Origin: SKHV01 sp963678565 | Lineage (GTDB): Bacteria > Bacteroidota > Bacteroidia > Bacteroidales > Prolixibacteraceae | Direction: 5' to 3' | NCBI GenBank assembly: GCA_963678565.1 | Contig: OY782875.1 | Location: 2,852,001-2,916,000, forward strand | DNA length: 64,000 nt | Shown here: in pieces, positions 24,877-35,230 of the stretch | Layout: the number at the start of each line of letters is the position of its first letter | Position numbering within the stretch: position 1 is the first letter of the stretch | Notes under the pieces: generated by a model | Seen by the model: only the letters and a program-made list of their open reading frames with translations | Told to the model about the DNA's origin: nothing | Database searches by the model: none | Translations under genes and position numbers: made by a program

Positions 24877-25920
24877 TTATACAAAATTATACTCAGTATC
24901 AATTAAATCATTCGACTTCATAGCCTGCCAAAACGCTTTAGGTAATTCCATTTTCAACACCTCATTATTGTGTTTCATGCGTTTGGGCTTGCTTGGATTT
25001 AAAGCAACGGCTTTGATAAAATCGGGCGATAAGGCAAATTTTAAACAAACATCGCCGGGCGCCAAATTAAATTGCTCACAAAGCGCAAAAAATTTTCTTC
25101 TCCATTCAAACATTGGTTGATCTTCGGGATTGCTCTCCTCTAGAATTCGATAATCAAAATAGGCTCCTCCGGTTAAAAAGCCTGCATTAAAAATTGCTGA
25201 ATTAATAACAGAAACCCCCTCAGCATTTAATTGTTGCATGAAGCTGATAATCTCTTTTGGATGTCGATAAACAGTAAATGCATTGGCAAACATTACCCAA
25301 TCGAATGGAATTTCATTATATAATAACTGAATGGTTTTCCAATCTTTTGATCCAATCCCAATTGCTTTTACCTCGCCTTTTTCCTTTAATTCAAAAAGAG
25401 CTTTGTAGGCTTCCTTTATATCTGTTAATCGTTTTTGGTAATCGTTTTTATCCACCGAAGCAAAAAGATACTCATCGGGATCGTGAACAGAAACTAATTG
25501 AGGCTTATAATCTCCTAACAATTCGCATCCTTGTTGCCAACAATCTAAAATTCCTTGATAATTAATTCGCTGAACAGCATCGTATTCTAAATTCACCCAA
25601 GCCCCCGGCTCAAATGTTGGTTCTTTGCTTTTAAGTGGAACCCGATACCAGCCTAATTTATTGCTAATGATTATATCTTTAGGATTAATTTCTAATTCTT
25701 TCAATCCGGCACCGATGGTTTCTAAAGCCAAGCCTGCGCCATATTTACCAGCAGAATCAATCAGAACTGTTCCATTGGCCACCCGAAACCACTCTTGAAT
25801 AAGATTTAGCTTTTCGCTCTTGCTCAATTCTTTATACAAATTGCCTAAAAAGCTGGTTCCGTAAATTATAGGAGGTAGTTCAAGTTGGTGATCGTTGGTT
25901 TTAGTTGTCATTCTTTTCAT
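24877..25920 (-). CDS. Aldo/keto reductase, likely aldose 1-dehydrogenase (L-fucose type)
   Basis: The 347-residue protein has the AKR signature residues: Asp and Tyr in LIDSAGKYGAG, the catalytic Lys in IISNKLGWY and the His in LVSVHDPDEY. The start, LPPIIYGTSFLGNLY, matches the Bacteroidota D-threo-aldose (L-fucose) 1-dehydrogenase group as I know it. It would oxidise L-fucose or a related aldose to the lactone hydrolysed by the next gene. First gene of the operon. The sugar assignment is a family-level inference. Confidence 0.75.
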   Translation of the reverse strand: MKRMTTKTNDHQLELPPIIYGTSFLGNLYKELSKSEKLNLIQEWFRVANGTVLIDSAGKYGAGLALETIGAGLKELEINPKDIIISNKLGWYRVPLKSKEPTFEPGAWVNLEYDAVQRINYQGILDCWQQGCELLGDYKPQLVSVHDPDEYLFASVDKNDYQKRLTDIKEAYKALFELKEKGEVKAIGIGSKDWKTIQLLYNEIPFDWVMFANAFTVYRHPKEIISFMQQLNAEGVSVINSAIFNAGFLTGGAYFDYRILEESNPEDQPMFEWRRKFFALCEQFNLAPGDVCLKFALSPDFIKAVALNPSKPKRMKHNNEVLKMELPKAFWQAMKSNDLIDTEYNFV

Positions 25921-26096
25921 TGTAAAAGTTCATTCCAAAGTTAAAAATATTATTTCCTCTGTATTTGAAAATCAACTAGAAGAAATAAAATTTGTGTTAA
26001 TCTTGGTTTCAATCAATCTTTATCTTTACAAACTTGTTAATTGTCAAACAAGAAAAAAGCAAGCCTAAAACTAATTTATTAAAAGAGAAAATTGAA

Positions 26097-26861
26097 ATGA
26101 CAATTACAAAAGAGGCCGAATTAATCGGAATGAAAAGAATTAGTCAAATTGTTGGTACTACTCTAAAACAAATGAGAGAGTACGCAAAAGTTGGCATGTC
26201 CACCAAAGAATTGGATGAATTTGGTGGAAGTATTCTTAAAAGTTATGGTGCCAAATCAGCACCTTTTGAAAGCTATAACTTTCCTGGTTATACATGCATT
26301 AGTATAAATGAAGAAATAGCGCACGGAATTCCATCAAAGAATAAAATATTAAAAGAAGGAGATTTAATTAACATTGATGTTTCGGCTGAACTCGATGGTT
26401 TTTGGTCCGACAATGGAGGTTCCTTCGTTCTAGGTAAAGATATACACAATCACCAACCGCTTGTGGATGCTTCAAAACAAATTTTATTTAAGGCAATTCA
26501 GAACATTAAAGGCGGTGCAAAGATTGCTGAGATTGGACATATTATTGAAACCGAAGCAAAAAAACACAAATTCAAAGTAATCAAAAACTTAGCGGGTCAT
26601 GGCGTTGGCAGAAGCTTACATGAAGCACCCGAAGATATTTTAAATTACAGAGTAAAGACAAACCGAGAGAGATTTAAGAAAAATACGACGGTTGCGATTG
26701 AAACATTTATATCCACTAAATCAACCATCGCTGTTGAGTTAAGAGATGGTTGGACTTTGGTTGGCAATAAAGGCGGCTTTGTAACCCAACATGAGCAAAC
26801 TATTCTTGTAAGCGATAAGAATCCAATTATTTTAACCGATTCGAATGAAATTTGGAATTAG
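26097..26861 (+). CDS. map: Methionine aminopeptidase, type I
   Basis: From the ATG at 26097 the protein has 254 residues, the usual length of bacterial type I enzymes; the in-frame extension upstream is not needed. The five metal ligands can be seen: the Asp pair in NIDVSAELDGFWSDNGG, His in AGHGVGRSLHE, Glu in VAIETFI and Glu in QHEQTILV. The enzyme removes the initiator methionine from nascent proteins. The sequence is more divergent than ribosomal-operon copies, so this may be a second paralogue. It is transcribed away from the sugar operon. Confidence 0.85.
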   Translation: MTITKEAELIGMKRISQIVGTTLKQMREYAKVGMSTKELDEFGGSILKSYGAKSAPFESYNFPGYTCISINEEIAHGIPSKNKILKEGDLINIDVSAELDGFWSDNGGSFVLGKDIHNHQPLVDASKQILFKAIQNIKGGAKIAEIGHIIETEAKKHKFKVIKNLAGHGVGRSLHEAPEDILNYRVKTNRERFKKNTTVAIETFISTKSTIAVELRDGWTLVGNKGGFVTQHEQTILVSDKNPIILTDSNEIWN

Positions 26862-26929
26862 AGATTAAAAGATCATTATTGTTATAAACCCCATTCACAA
26901 ACAAACTTTCAATCAAAAATTGAAAAATT

Positions 26930-27808
26930 ATGAAAATGCAATGTCTCAAATTAATCACACTTTTTCTGTTACTCAACTCCGCACAGTTGCTGGCGCAACC
27001 CTTCAAAAAAATTACTGTTCAGGATAAAGCATACGGGCTAGTATGGAACGATGAATTTAACAAAGATGGGACTCCAAATTCAGAGAACTGGAACTACGAA
27101 GAAGGTTTTGTTAGAAACAATGAACTTCAATGGTATCAAGCAAACAATGCAAAATGCCTTGAAGGGAAATTAGTAATTACTGCAAAAAAGGTATCTATTC
27201 CGAATCCAAATTACAATGCCAGTAGTAATAGTTGGCGAAGAAATCGAAAAAATATAGAATATACTTCAGCTTGTTTAATCACTCGCGACAAACAAGAATG
27301 GCCAGCTTTTGGCTATTACGAAATCAGAGCAAAAATAGACACATCTAAAGGATCGTGGCCGGCAATTTGGCTTTTAGGAGATCAAGGTGAATGGCCCGAT
27401 AATGGCGAAATTGATATTATGGAGTTTTACCGCGTAAATAACGAACCTCATATCTTGGCCAATGCAGCATGGGGAACCAGTAGAAGATATACACCCAAAT
27501 GGGATTCAGAAAAAATTAGCTTGGAGCATTTCATTGAAAAGAATAAAAATTGGCCCAATGAATTTCATACTTGGAGTATGCAATGGGATCAGGAGCAGAT
27601 GTCGATTTATCTCGATGATGAATTGCTAAATAAAATAGAGCTTGATAAAACCTTGAATGCAGATGGCAGCAATCCGTTTACAAAATCGCAGGATTTCTAT
27701 TTACTACTAAATCTAGCAATTGGTTCGAATGGCGGTGATCCTAGCAATACGAAGTTTCCAATCACATACGAAATTGATTACGTTCGAGTTTACAAAGCGC
27801 TTAATTAA
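26930..27808 (+). CDS. Secreted GH16 beta-glucanase (laminarinase-like)
   Basis: The 292-residue protein has a signal peptide (MKMQCLKLITLFLLLNSAQLLAQ) and a single GH16 domain. The catalytic motif is NGEIDIMEFYR (pattern ExDxxE), and YGLVWNDEFN, GYYEIRAKID and FHTWSMQWD are family landmarks. It probably cuts beta-1,3 or mixed beta-1,3/1,4-glucans such as laminarin. It lies 68 nt after the map gene and shares four bases with the convergent TolC gene. No SusCD pair is adjacent. There is no sorting domain, so it is probably periplasmic or surface-bound. Confidence 0.88.
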   Translation: MKMQCLKLITLFLLLNSAQLLAQPFKKITVQDKAYGLVWNDEFNKDGTPNSENWNYEEGFVRNNELQWYQANNAKCLEGKLVITAKKVSIPNPNYNASSNSWRRNRKNIEYTSACLITRDKQEWPAFGYYEIRAKIDTSKGSWPAIWLLGDQGEWPDNGEIDIMEFYRVNNEPHILANAAWGTSRRYTPKWDSEKISLEHFIEKNKNWPNEFHTWSMQWDQEQMSIYLDDELLNKIELDKTLNADGSNPFTKSQDFYLLLNLAIGSNGGDPSNTKFPITYEIDYVRVYKALN

Positions 27809-29019
27809 TCTTTATATTCTGATAAAATTCCTCCAGTAATTCTAATTAGCGAAGTATTTGCATCAATCAAATTATAAATTGCATTTAACTGAGTAATTGC
27901 AGCATTCTGAAAAGAAAGTTGAACAGCCCGATAATCGAAAGAATTGATTACACCTGATTTTAACTTTTCGGCCGAAATTTCCATGTTGATTTTTGCCATT
28001 TCAAGCTGCTCGTTGCTCAATTTGTAAATAGCTTTTCGTGCATTGTAATAATCAAGCAAATCGGCCAATTGATTTTCCAAGCTAACTTTTATATTTTCTA
28101 ATTCAATTCCGCCGGCATCCTTTTCCAGTTTTGCAATTTGAAGGGCTCGCTTGCGCATTCCACCATTAAACAAGTTATAATTAAGGGTGATATTACCAAA
28201 CATACTCGAACCTACATTGGTTGCTTGTCCGGTTAACGACAAATTAACGCTTGGTAAGTAATTAGACTCGGCCAACTCAATCTCTTTTTGAAGCAATACA
28301 AGGTTGATGTATTGGTTTTTCATGGTACTATTACTAAGCTCCATTTTCTCTTTTAAGTGCTCATAAGCAAATTCTGAAGTTAATGCAGTTAGAGAATCTA
28401 TTAAAGTGATCTCATCGATGGTATTCCCCAATAGGTATTTCAAATTTCTTAGGGCCGATTTCACTGCGGCTTCTTGCAATAATACATTCGATTGATCAGA
28501 CAAATAAGCATTTTTAAACTGAAGCAATTCATAACTCATTGAAGTTCCCAATTCATTTTTCATTGCTTCGTAATCCAATCGATCTTTCGATAGCCGAGCT
28601 AAATCGTTGAATACTTCCAGCTTCTCCTGTTCCAATAAAACAGAATTATAAGCCAGCACAATCGATTGAATTGTATTTTCAACCAGCACGATCCCGTTAC
28701 CTTCCGATAAATTTTGTAACTCGTTCAAACGCTGCTTTGTAATATTAACGGCAAAACCATCAAATAAGGTCCAGTTTAAATTTACTCCAGCTCCATAATT
28801 AAAATTATCATCGATGGTAGAAGAAAAATTAATTGTTGGATACCTTCCGGCAGTTCCCCAATCATTATTAATTGAAGCTTTTTGTTCTGAAATAGACTGA
28901 ATTCGAATGTCGAAGTTATTTTCCAGACCAATTTCGATCGCCTGTATTAAACTCAACGACTTTTGTGCATTCAGCTGAATGCTAAAAAAGATAATTAGAA
29001 TTGTGACTATGTTTCTCAT
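27805..29019 (-). CDS. TolC-family outer-membrane efflux protein
   Basis: The ATG at 29019 gives a signal peptide (MRNIVTILIIFFSIQLNAQ), and the in-frame TTG upstream is rejected. The rest (about 404 residues) has the two-fold coiled-coil pattern of TolC, with SLIQAIEIGLENNFDIRIQ at the start of the first repeat and repeated long helices (KAIYKLSNEQLEMAKINMEI). It forms the outer-membrane channel of the tripartite pump whose other parts lie upstream. It shares its last bases with the convergent GH16 gene. Confidence 0.88.
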   Translation of the reverse strand: MRNIVTILIIFFSIQLNAQKSLSLIQAIEIGLENNFDIRIQSISEQKASINNDWGTAGRYPTINFSSTIDDNFNYGAGVNLNWTLFDGFAVNITKQRLNELQNLSEGNGIVLVENTIQSIVLAYNSVLLEQEKLEVFNDLARLSKDRLDYEAMKNELGTSMSYELLQFKNAYLSDQSNVLLQEAAVKSALRNLKYLLGNTIDEITLIDSLTALTSEFAYEHLKEKMELSNSTMKNQYINLVLLQKEIELAESNYLPSVNLSLTGQATNVGSSMFGNITLNYNLFNGGMRKRALQIAKLEKDAGGIELENIKVSLENQLADLLDYYNARKAIYKLSNEQLEMAKINMEISAEKLKSGVINSFDYRAVQLSFQNAAITQLNAIYNLIDANTSLIRITGGILSEYKD

Positions 29020-29049
29020 TGCAACGCGTTTAAATGCCAAGCGAATTAT

Positions 29050-32000
29050 TTATTCTTCGTTCTCTTTTTCCAAATTAAGGTCAGAAACCATTCTCGATGG
29101 CTCAACATCTAACCCTTCAATTCTCTTTTTACTATGAATCACAGCTATTTCAACCGCTTCGGCTTCTGGCATTTCACCATGCCAAATTCGGTGTCCAAGT
29201 CTTCGGATATCGTTTAAAATATGAATTAAAATTGGAAAGAATAGTAATATAAATAGGGTTCCAAAAGCAACTCCATAAGCCAATGAAATTGCCATTGGAA
29301 TTAGAAATTGTGCTTGAATACTTTTCTCTAAAATGATTGGGAATACCCCAGCAGAAGTAGTGATTGTTGTAAGCAGAATAGGTCGTAATCTCGATTTTCC
29401 GGCGGTAACAATTGCCTCGTGTACTTTATGCCCTTGCAACAGTAATCCATTGTATTTCGATAAAAATACGATTGCATCGTTAATGATCACTCCTGTTAGT
29501 GCAACCATTCCAAAAATACTCATAATACTAACCGCTTTGTCATGTATTCCGTGCCCCCAGAAAACACCAAATATTCCCAGTGGAATCATCATTAGAATAA
29601 TAATTGGCTGTTGAACCGACTTAAAGTGCATCATAATAATAATCAGGATGAATGCAAAAGCAATGATAAAATTGCGAACTATTTTCTGCATTGCTTCATT
29701 ACTGGATTTTTGTTGTCCTTGATATACATAGCGAATACTTGGATATTTCGCTTCCAGTTTTGGCATTACTTCATTCGAAATTTTAGCTAATAAATCAGGA
29801 ACCGGTTCATACGGATTCACCGTTTCGGCTTCCACACGAATCTCACGAGAACCATTGTATCGCTTAATTGCAACTGGGCCACGTTCCATGGTATACGAAG
29901 CCAATTCGATTAAAGGATAAACCCCTTGTGAAGTTTTTATTTTCATTTGCTCCAACTGCCCAATAAACTTTCGGTCGGAAGATGGATAACGTACCCAAAC
30001 CCTTAATTCATCTCGTCCATCCTGCAAACGTTGTGCTTGGCCTCCGTAAAATCCTTGTCGCACTTGATTCGCAATCGACGATTCATTTAATCCAAGAATA
30101 TAGGCTTTATCTTTTAAGTTCAGTTTTATTTCTTGTTTACCTAATGCAATATTTTCAGTCACATCTTTCAAGGCAGGAATTGCTTCTAATTCACTCATTA
30201 AGTATACCTTAGCTGCTTCTAACTCATGTAAATTATTCCCTAGTAAGCTAATCGAAACCGGAGATCCCCAACGATTACTACCACCAATGGTAAATTTTCG
30301 GGCTTCTGGTACTGGTCCAATTTTCTGTTTCACTCTATTTGCCAACGAAAAACCACTTATCTCAAAATCAGTTTCGGGCAACTCTTCCGTATCTTTAAAG
30401 AAGATCGAAACACTGCCGGCATGTGAACCACTTTCTAAGCCACTAAATGAACTTCCTAAATTACGCGAAACACGCTCAATAACATCTCCATCGTAGTTCA
30501 TTTGCTTTTTCAAATCTTCATTAACCTCCCAAACCGCTTCTTCAAAACGTTCTAAAGCTTCCAAAGTTTGTATTTCGCCATCGCCTGGTGTATATGCAAT
30601 ATTTATTTCAAATCGAGGAAAATCAACACGAGGAAAGAAGGTACGATTAATCAGTCCGCCATGCAATAAGCCAAAGGTTATAAATGCAAATAAAATCGGG
30701 ATTGCAATAACGATGTAGCGCCATTTTAAAGTCCATTCAATGGTTGGTCCATATACATCCTCTTTTAACCAATTAATAAATCTATCTAGATGCTTACGGA
30801 TCCCTTTTTCACCACGTTTATCCAAACTTTTTCGCGAAAGAATATTGGAAGAACCAATGTGTGCCGGTAAAATAAAGAATGCTTCCAATAAAGAAAACAA
30901 CAGACTAAATACAACGACAAATGCCATTTGAAAAAGCATTTCCATATTTGTTCCCTGCAAAAACATTAAAGGAAGAAAAGCTATAATAGTGGTTAACACC
31001 GAAGTTAATACAGCTGGAAGCACTTCTAGGGTACCATCAACGGCAGCTTTACGTGGAGTTTTTCCCATCTCAAAATGGGAATAAATATTTTCTGCAATAA
31101 CAATTCCATCATCCACCAAAATACCTACGACCAATATCATTCCGAACAGAGAAATCATGTTTAAGGTAATACCGTACAAATTGGCTACAATAAACATCGC
31201 CAAAAATGAAAACGGAATTCCCCATGCCACCCAAAGCGAAAGACGAAAACTTAAAAAGAAAGCCAGCGCGATAACAACCAGTATCAATCCTGTCCGACCG
31301 TTATTCAAAAGAAGTTTTAGTCGACTCTGTAGAACATCATAAAATACATGTGTTTCTTGAATTAAAACGCCAGAATTTTTCTCATTAAATTCTTTGATAT
31401 AATTTCTTACCCAAACGGTAATGGCATGCAAATCTTCCTCTGGTAGTTTATTAACCATCAGTGTAACAGTAGGCTTCCCGTTTAAAAATGACTTTTGTGG
31501 AGAAAATTCTGAAAATTTCTTTTTAACACTTGCCACATCACCAATTCGTACAATACTACCTTCGGGACTAGTTGCTAATATAATGCTGGCAATTTTATTC
31601 GGATCAGAACTTCTCGAACGAAGTCGTATCAACAATTCTTCATCATCCGATTTTAGCGTTCCTCCTGAAACATCTTGGTTATTACTCGATATTGCACTAA
31701 TTATATTGTTAAAAGTAAGATTGTGTCGTAATAAAGCTTCCTCATTAATTTCAACCGAAATTTCATAGCTTGGAAACCCAAAAACAGAGACTTGACTAAT
31801 CACTCCAGAATTCAAGAAGTCTTCCTCGATATGCTGTGCTTGTTGCTTCAAGGTTACCATATCGGCATTTACATCATCATTGGAAACAATGTTCAAGAAC
31901 ATGGCTGCAGAACGCGAACGAACCTTTGAAACTATTGGTCGCTCAGCTGCTGAAGGAAGGGAAGAAATCCCATCGACTGCATTCTTAACTTCCTGTAATA

Positions 32001-32313
32001 TTTCGTTTATATTGTATTCACCCGTCGTTTCAATTTGCACATTTGCGCTATTTTCTACCGATGTTGAATTAATTTCTTTAATTCCGATAATTCCTCGTAA
32101 AGCCTCTTCAATTCGAGAAGTAACCCCCTCCTCCATCTCAACAGGCGATGCTCCGGGATAAAATACACTTACTCTTAAAATACGACTTTCTGTTTCAGGG
32201 AAAAAAGCCTTGTTCATGTTCAGCATACTCAACACCCCTGCAATTACAACTGCAAGGATAATTAGATTGGCATAAAAAGGAAATTTTACAAATTCAGATA
32301 CAATTCTTTTCAC
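29050..32313 (-). CDS. RND-family inner-membrane efflux transporter
   Basis: The 1087-residue protein has the AcrB/MexB length and layout. The first helix (FPFYANLIILAVVIAGVLSML) and two large periplasmic loops alternate with membrane blocks. The conserved Asp pair of the proton path lies in VGILVDDGIVIAENI, and GVIINDAIVFLSKYN is the second-half counterpart. It exports drugs, bile-like lipids or lipid intermediates by proton antiport. It is between the adaptor (47 nt upstream) and TolC genes in one operon. The C-terminal tail (about 45 residues) is charged. The substrate is unknown. Confidence 0.9.
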   Translation of the reverse strand: MKRIVSEFVKFPFYANLIILAVVIAGVLSMLNMNKAFFPETESRILRVSVFYPGASPVEMEEGVTSRIEEALRGIIGIKEINSTSVENSANVQIETTGEYNINEILQEVKNAVDGISSLPSAAERPIVSKVRSRSAAMFLNIVSNDDVNADMVTLKQQAQHIEEDFLNSGVISQVSVFGFPSYEISVEINEEALLRHNLTFNNIISAISSNNQDVSGGTLKSDDEELLIRLRSRSSDPNKIASIILATSPEGSIVRIGDVASVKKKFSEFSPQKSFLNGKPTVTLMVNKLPEEDLHAITVWVRNYIKEFNEKNSGVLIQETHVFYDVLQSRLKLLLNNGRTGLILVVIALAFFLSFRLSLWVAWGIPFSFLAMFIVANLYGITLNMISLFGMILVVGILVDDGIVIAENIYSHFEMGKTPRKAAVDGTLEVLPAVLTSVLTTIIAFLPLMFLQGTNMEMLFQMAFVVVFSLLFSLLEAFFILPAHIGSSNILSRKSLDKRGEKGIRKHLDRFINWLKEDVYGPTIEWTLKWRYIVIAIPILFAFITFGLLHGGLINRTFFPRVDFPRFEINIAYTPGDGEIQTLEALERFEEAVWEVNEDLKKQMNYDGDVIERVSRNLGSSFSGLESGSHAGSVSIFFKDTEELPETDFEISGFSLANRVKQKIGPVPEARKFTIGGSNRWGSPVSISLLGNNLHELEAAKVYLMSELEAIPALKDVTENIALGKQEIKLNLKDKAYILGLNESSIANQVRQGFYGGQAQRLQDGRDELRVWVRYPSSDRKFIGQLEQMKIKTSQGVYPLIELASYTMERGPVAIKRYNGSREIRVEAETVNPYEPVPDLLAKISNEVMPKLEAKYPSIRYVYQGQQKSSNEAMQKIVRNFIIAFAFILIIIMMHFKSVQQPIIILMMIPLGIFGVFWGHGIHDKAVSIMSIFGMVALTGVIINDAIVFLSKYNGLLLQGHKVHEAIVTAGKSRLRPILLTTITTSAGVFPIILEKSIQAQFLIPMAISLAYGVAFGTLFILLFFPILIHILNDIRRLGHRIWHGEMPEAEAVEIAVIHSKKRIEGLDVEPSRMVSDLNLEKENEE

Positions 32314-32360
32314 TTTTGTCTCTTTTAATTAATAGCAATTTCACGATGTTTTGTAGTTAA

Positions 32361-33473
32361 TTAGTTAAGAAATGGTTTCACCTTTGAGCCATTACTCACC
32401 CCAATTAACGGCTGAACAACAATTGTATCACCTTCTGACAATCCATTAAAATACAAAGTTTTATCGTTCTGCTTCACAATTTCAATTTCGTGTTTTGCCA
32501 ATCGGCCATTATTAATAGTAAACACTTCGTTAAAGTTGAAAACTGCATTTCGAGGGATTTCCATTACGTTTTCAATTTCTTGCCCAAAGAACTCAGCTGA
32601 AACATATTCTCCCGGGATTAATTCAAGCGACTTTGGATTATTATAAAGCACATAAATTAACTGTGATTGAGTGGCTTCATCAACATAAGATGCTTTACTA
32701 AGCACTTTTCCATCGAATTTTTCGGCCAAAAGTACTTTGTCATTTTCAGAAATAAATTTAGCACTGCTGACATCCACAGGAACTTCAACTTCAACCTTAT
32801 CAGTTTGAATCAATTGTGCAATTTTACTTCCAATGTTTGCATACGTACCAGGGTCCATATATACTTTTGAAACTGAACCATCAAAAGGGGCATAAACAGT
32901 GTAGCGAGATACCGCTTTTTCATCTTTTAAAACGCTATAATATTCAGACAACAATCCTTTGCTGGCTAAAAACAATTTGAATTTATTTGAATTTAATTCT
33001 GGAAATTCAGGAAGATTTTCATTTACATCAATTGCATTAAAAAAACTTTCAAATGCCTGAAATTGATCTTTGTAATCTAAACGAATATCAGGCAATAAAT
33101 TGGCTACTAACTTTTGTAAGTTGCTTTTTCTAGCCTTTAAACTAAGCTCCACTTCATCTTTGTAAATCGAGATTAGTTGATCACCTTTTTTAAACTTAAA
33201 TCCAACTTGTAAGCACCCGATTTTATCCTCCAACTTACCAGAACCTTCAGCAATTAACTCAACGGTATTAGATGCAACAACTCTACCTTTTGCTTTGATA
33301 TTAGCCTGAATTGTATCGTATTTTACAACATTGAATTTAACATAGCGAGCAGTTTCAGGAACTTCTTTAGATTTTGGTAATTGTTTTTGATTGGCTAAAA
33401 ACTTATAAATTCCAAATCCAACAATAATAATTGCAGAAGCAACAATTATACTAACAGTTAATTTTCTATTCAT
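32361..33473 (-). CDS. RND periplasmic adaptor (membrane fusion protein)
   Basis: The 370-residue protein has an N-terminal anchor (KLTVSIIVASAIIIVGFGIYKF), a split biotinyl-lipoyl-like domain (residues around 65-110 and 195-220, with VYAPFDGSVSKVYMDPG), a helical hairpin between them, and a beta-barrel and proximal domain. This order defines the HlyD/AcrA adaptors that join the inner-membrane pump to TolC. It is the first gene of the operon adaptor - RND - TolC. A possible promoter element (TAATTTCG) and a small hairpin lie just upstream (33495-33520). Confidence 0.88.
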   Translation of the reverse strand: MNRKLTVSIIVASAIIIVGFGIYKFLANQKQLPKSKEVPETARYVKFNVVKYDTIQANIKAKGRVVASNTVELIAEGSGKLEDKIGCLQVGFKFKKGDQLISIYKDEVELSLKARKSNLQKLVANLLPDIRLDYKDQFQAFESFFNAIDVNENLPEFPELNSNKFKLFLASKGLLSEYYSVLKDEKAVSRYTVYAPFDGSVSKVYMDPGTYANIGSKIAQLIQTDKVEVEVPVDVSSAKFISENDKVLLAEKFDGKVLSKASYVDEATQSQLIYVLYNNPKSLELIPGEYVSAEFFGQEIENVMEIPRNAVFNFNEVFTINNGRLAKHEIEIVKQNDKTLYFNGLSEGDTIVVQPLIGVSNGSKVKPFLN

Positions 33474-33625
33474 TTTTCAGAACAATTTGTAAATTTTCGT
33501 TTGCGAAATTAGTTTAAATAAAAAGACAATAATTATAAAAGATGAATAAATCGTGTTTTTATAATGATAAGCTAATTTAAAATCACATCCTTTTTAAAAT
33601 TTAAATAACTATTGAACGATTTTTT

Positions 33626-33633
33626 TAATTTTG
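33626..33633 (+). promoter_or_regulatory. -7 promoter element upstream of nadB
   Basis: TAATTTTG matches the Bacteroidota -7 consensus TAnnTTTG and lies 21 nt before the nadB start codon. A -33 TTG at the usual distance is not clear. Confidence 0.5.
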
Positions 33634-33654
33634 CACACTTAAGCTTTTTATAAA

Positions 33655-35226
33655 ATGACAATTCAGGAACACGACTTTGTGATTATAGGGAGTGGTTTAG
33701 CCGGTTTGGCAGCTGCTTACTACGCATCATCGTATGGAAACGTAGCTATCATCACAAAAGCAGAAGTTGACGTAAGCAACTCTTATTATGCACAAGGTGG
33801 TATTGCTGCTGTCTTATCGGAGGAAGATTCCATTGAAGACCATATACAAGATACATTAACTGCAGGAAGGGGATTGTGCGATTACGAACCAGTAAAAACA
33901 CTTGTGAGCGAAGGCAGGGAACGAGTGCTCGAACTGATTGAAATGGGAATGCAATTCGACAAAGAGGACGATAAGATTGTTCTTGGATTAGAAGGTGGAC
34001 ATTCGAAAAGAAGAATATTACATTCGGGTGGTGCATCAACCGGTCGTGATTTAACAAAGTTCATGGTTGAAAAAGTGCAAGAGAAATCGAACATTACAGC
34101 TTATGAACATACCAAGGCAGTCGATCTTATTATTGAAAATGGAAAATGCAGTGGTTTGCGTGCCATTTTTTTTGACGATATGTCAACCATCACCTTCAAA
34201 ACCAATGTGATTATTATTGCTACCGGAGGCTTGTCGCGATTATATCAACGAAGCACCAATCCTTATACTGCAACCGGAGATGGAATTGCGCTTGCGTGGA
34301 AAAGTGGTGTTGAATTGGTTGATATGGAATTTATTCAGTTTCATCCGTCAGCATTAATGATCCCGGGTAAAGATGCTTTTCTATTAAGCGAAGCCATTCG
34401 AGGAGAAGGTGCCTATTTGTTCGACATCAACCATAATCGATTTATGATTGATCAACACCCGTTGGCTGAACTCGCTCCGCGTGATACCGTGGCAAAAGCG
34501 ATATATAACCAAATGAAAATTGATAATTCGCCGAATGTTTTTCTATCACTTCAACATTTAGATGCTGAATATATTAAGAAACGGTTTTCTGCCATTTATG
34601 AAAAGGTACTCGGACTAGGATTAGATATTACAAAAGACTTGATTCCGATTGCTCCAGCAGCACATTATATGGTTGGCGGAATCAAAACAGGAATTGATGC
34701 TGAAACCAATATTCCAGGACTTTGGGCAATTGGAGAAGTCGCATCAACTGGAGTAATGGGAGCCAATCGACTTGCCAGTAACTCCTTACTTGAATGCCTC
34801 GTTTTTGCAAAAAGATCGATTGAAAGTGCAAAAAATGAGATTAAAAATCCAAAACAAGAAATTCCTGTCACAAAGATCAACTACAATTACGACAATGCTG
34901 AAATATTCTTAAAATATAAAAATGAAATTTCAGATATCATGTCAAATTCGGTGTGTTTAGTCCGCGATAAAGAAGGCTTGAACAATGCTGTTACTCGATT
35001 GAAGGAAATTCATGAAGAATTTAGAAATAGTAAAGACGAATACAATCTTGCTAAAATTAATAACCTGGCAAATATTGGATTTCTCATTGCCCGATCGGCA
35101 CTCATCAGAGAAGAAAGTCGTGGAGGACATAATCGCCAAGACTTTCCGGAGATGAATCCAAAGCACGCTGTTCACATTGTACAGCAACGTAATAAAGAAC
35201 CCAAATTTGAACCTGTAAGAAACTAA
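33655..35226 (+). CDS. nadB: L-aspartate oxidase
   Basis: The 523-residue flavoprotein has the FAD motif VIIGSGLAGLAAAYYAS near the start and SYYAQGGIAAVLS, GGASTGRDLT, DMEFIQFHPSAL and the ending ESRGGHNRQDFPE, all hallmarks of NadB rather than fumarate reductase. It oxidises L-aspartate to iminoaspartate for quinolinate synthesis, the first step of de novo NAD synthesis. nadC follows after 4 nt, but nadA is absent from the operon. Confidence 0.95.
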   Translation: MTIQEHDFVIIGSGLAGLAAAYYASSYGNVAIITKAEVDVSNSYYAQGGIAAVLSEEDSIEDHIQDTLTAGRGLCDYEPVKTLVSEGRERVLELIEMGMQFDKEDDKIVLGLEGGHSKRRILHSGGASTGRDLTKFMVEKVQEKSNITAYEHTKAVDLIIENGKCSGLRAIFFDDMSTITFKTNVIIIATGGLSRLYQRSTNPYTATGDGIALAWKSGVELVDMEFIQFHPSALMIPGKDAFLLSEAIRGEGAYLFDINHNRFMIDQHPLAELAPRDTVAKAIYNQMKIDNSPNVFLSLQHLDAEYIKKRFSAIYEKVLGLGLDITKDLIPIAPAAHYMVGGIKTGIDAETNIPGLWAIGEVASTGVMGANRLASNSLLECLVFAKRSIESAKNEIKNPKQEIPVTKINYNYDNAEIFLKYKNEISDIMSNSVCLVRDKEGLNNAVTRLKEIHEEFRNSKDEYNLAKINNLANIGFLIARSALIREESRGGHNRQDFPEMNPKHAVHIVQQRNKEPKFEPVRN

Positions 35227-35230
35227 ACTT

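Noticed and set aside
27805..27808. Special regulatory role of the shared stop bases of the GH16 and TolC genes
   Set aside because: A four-base convergent overlap in TTAATTAA is easily a chance event.
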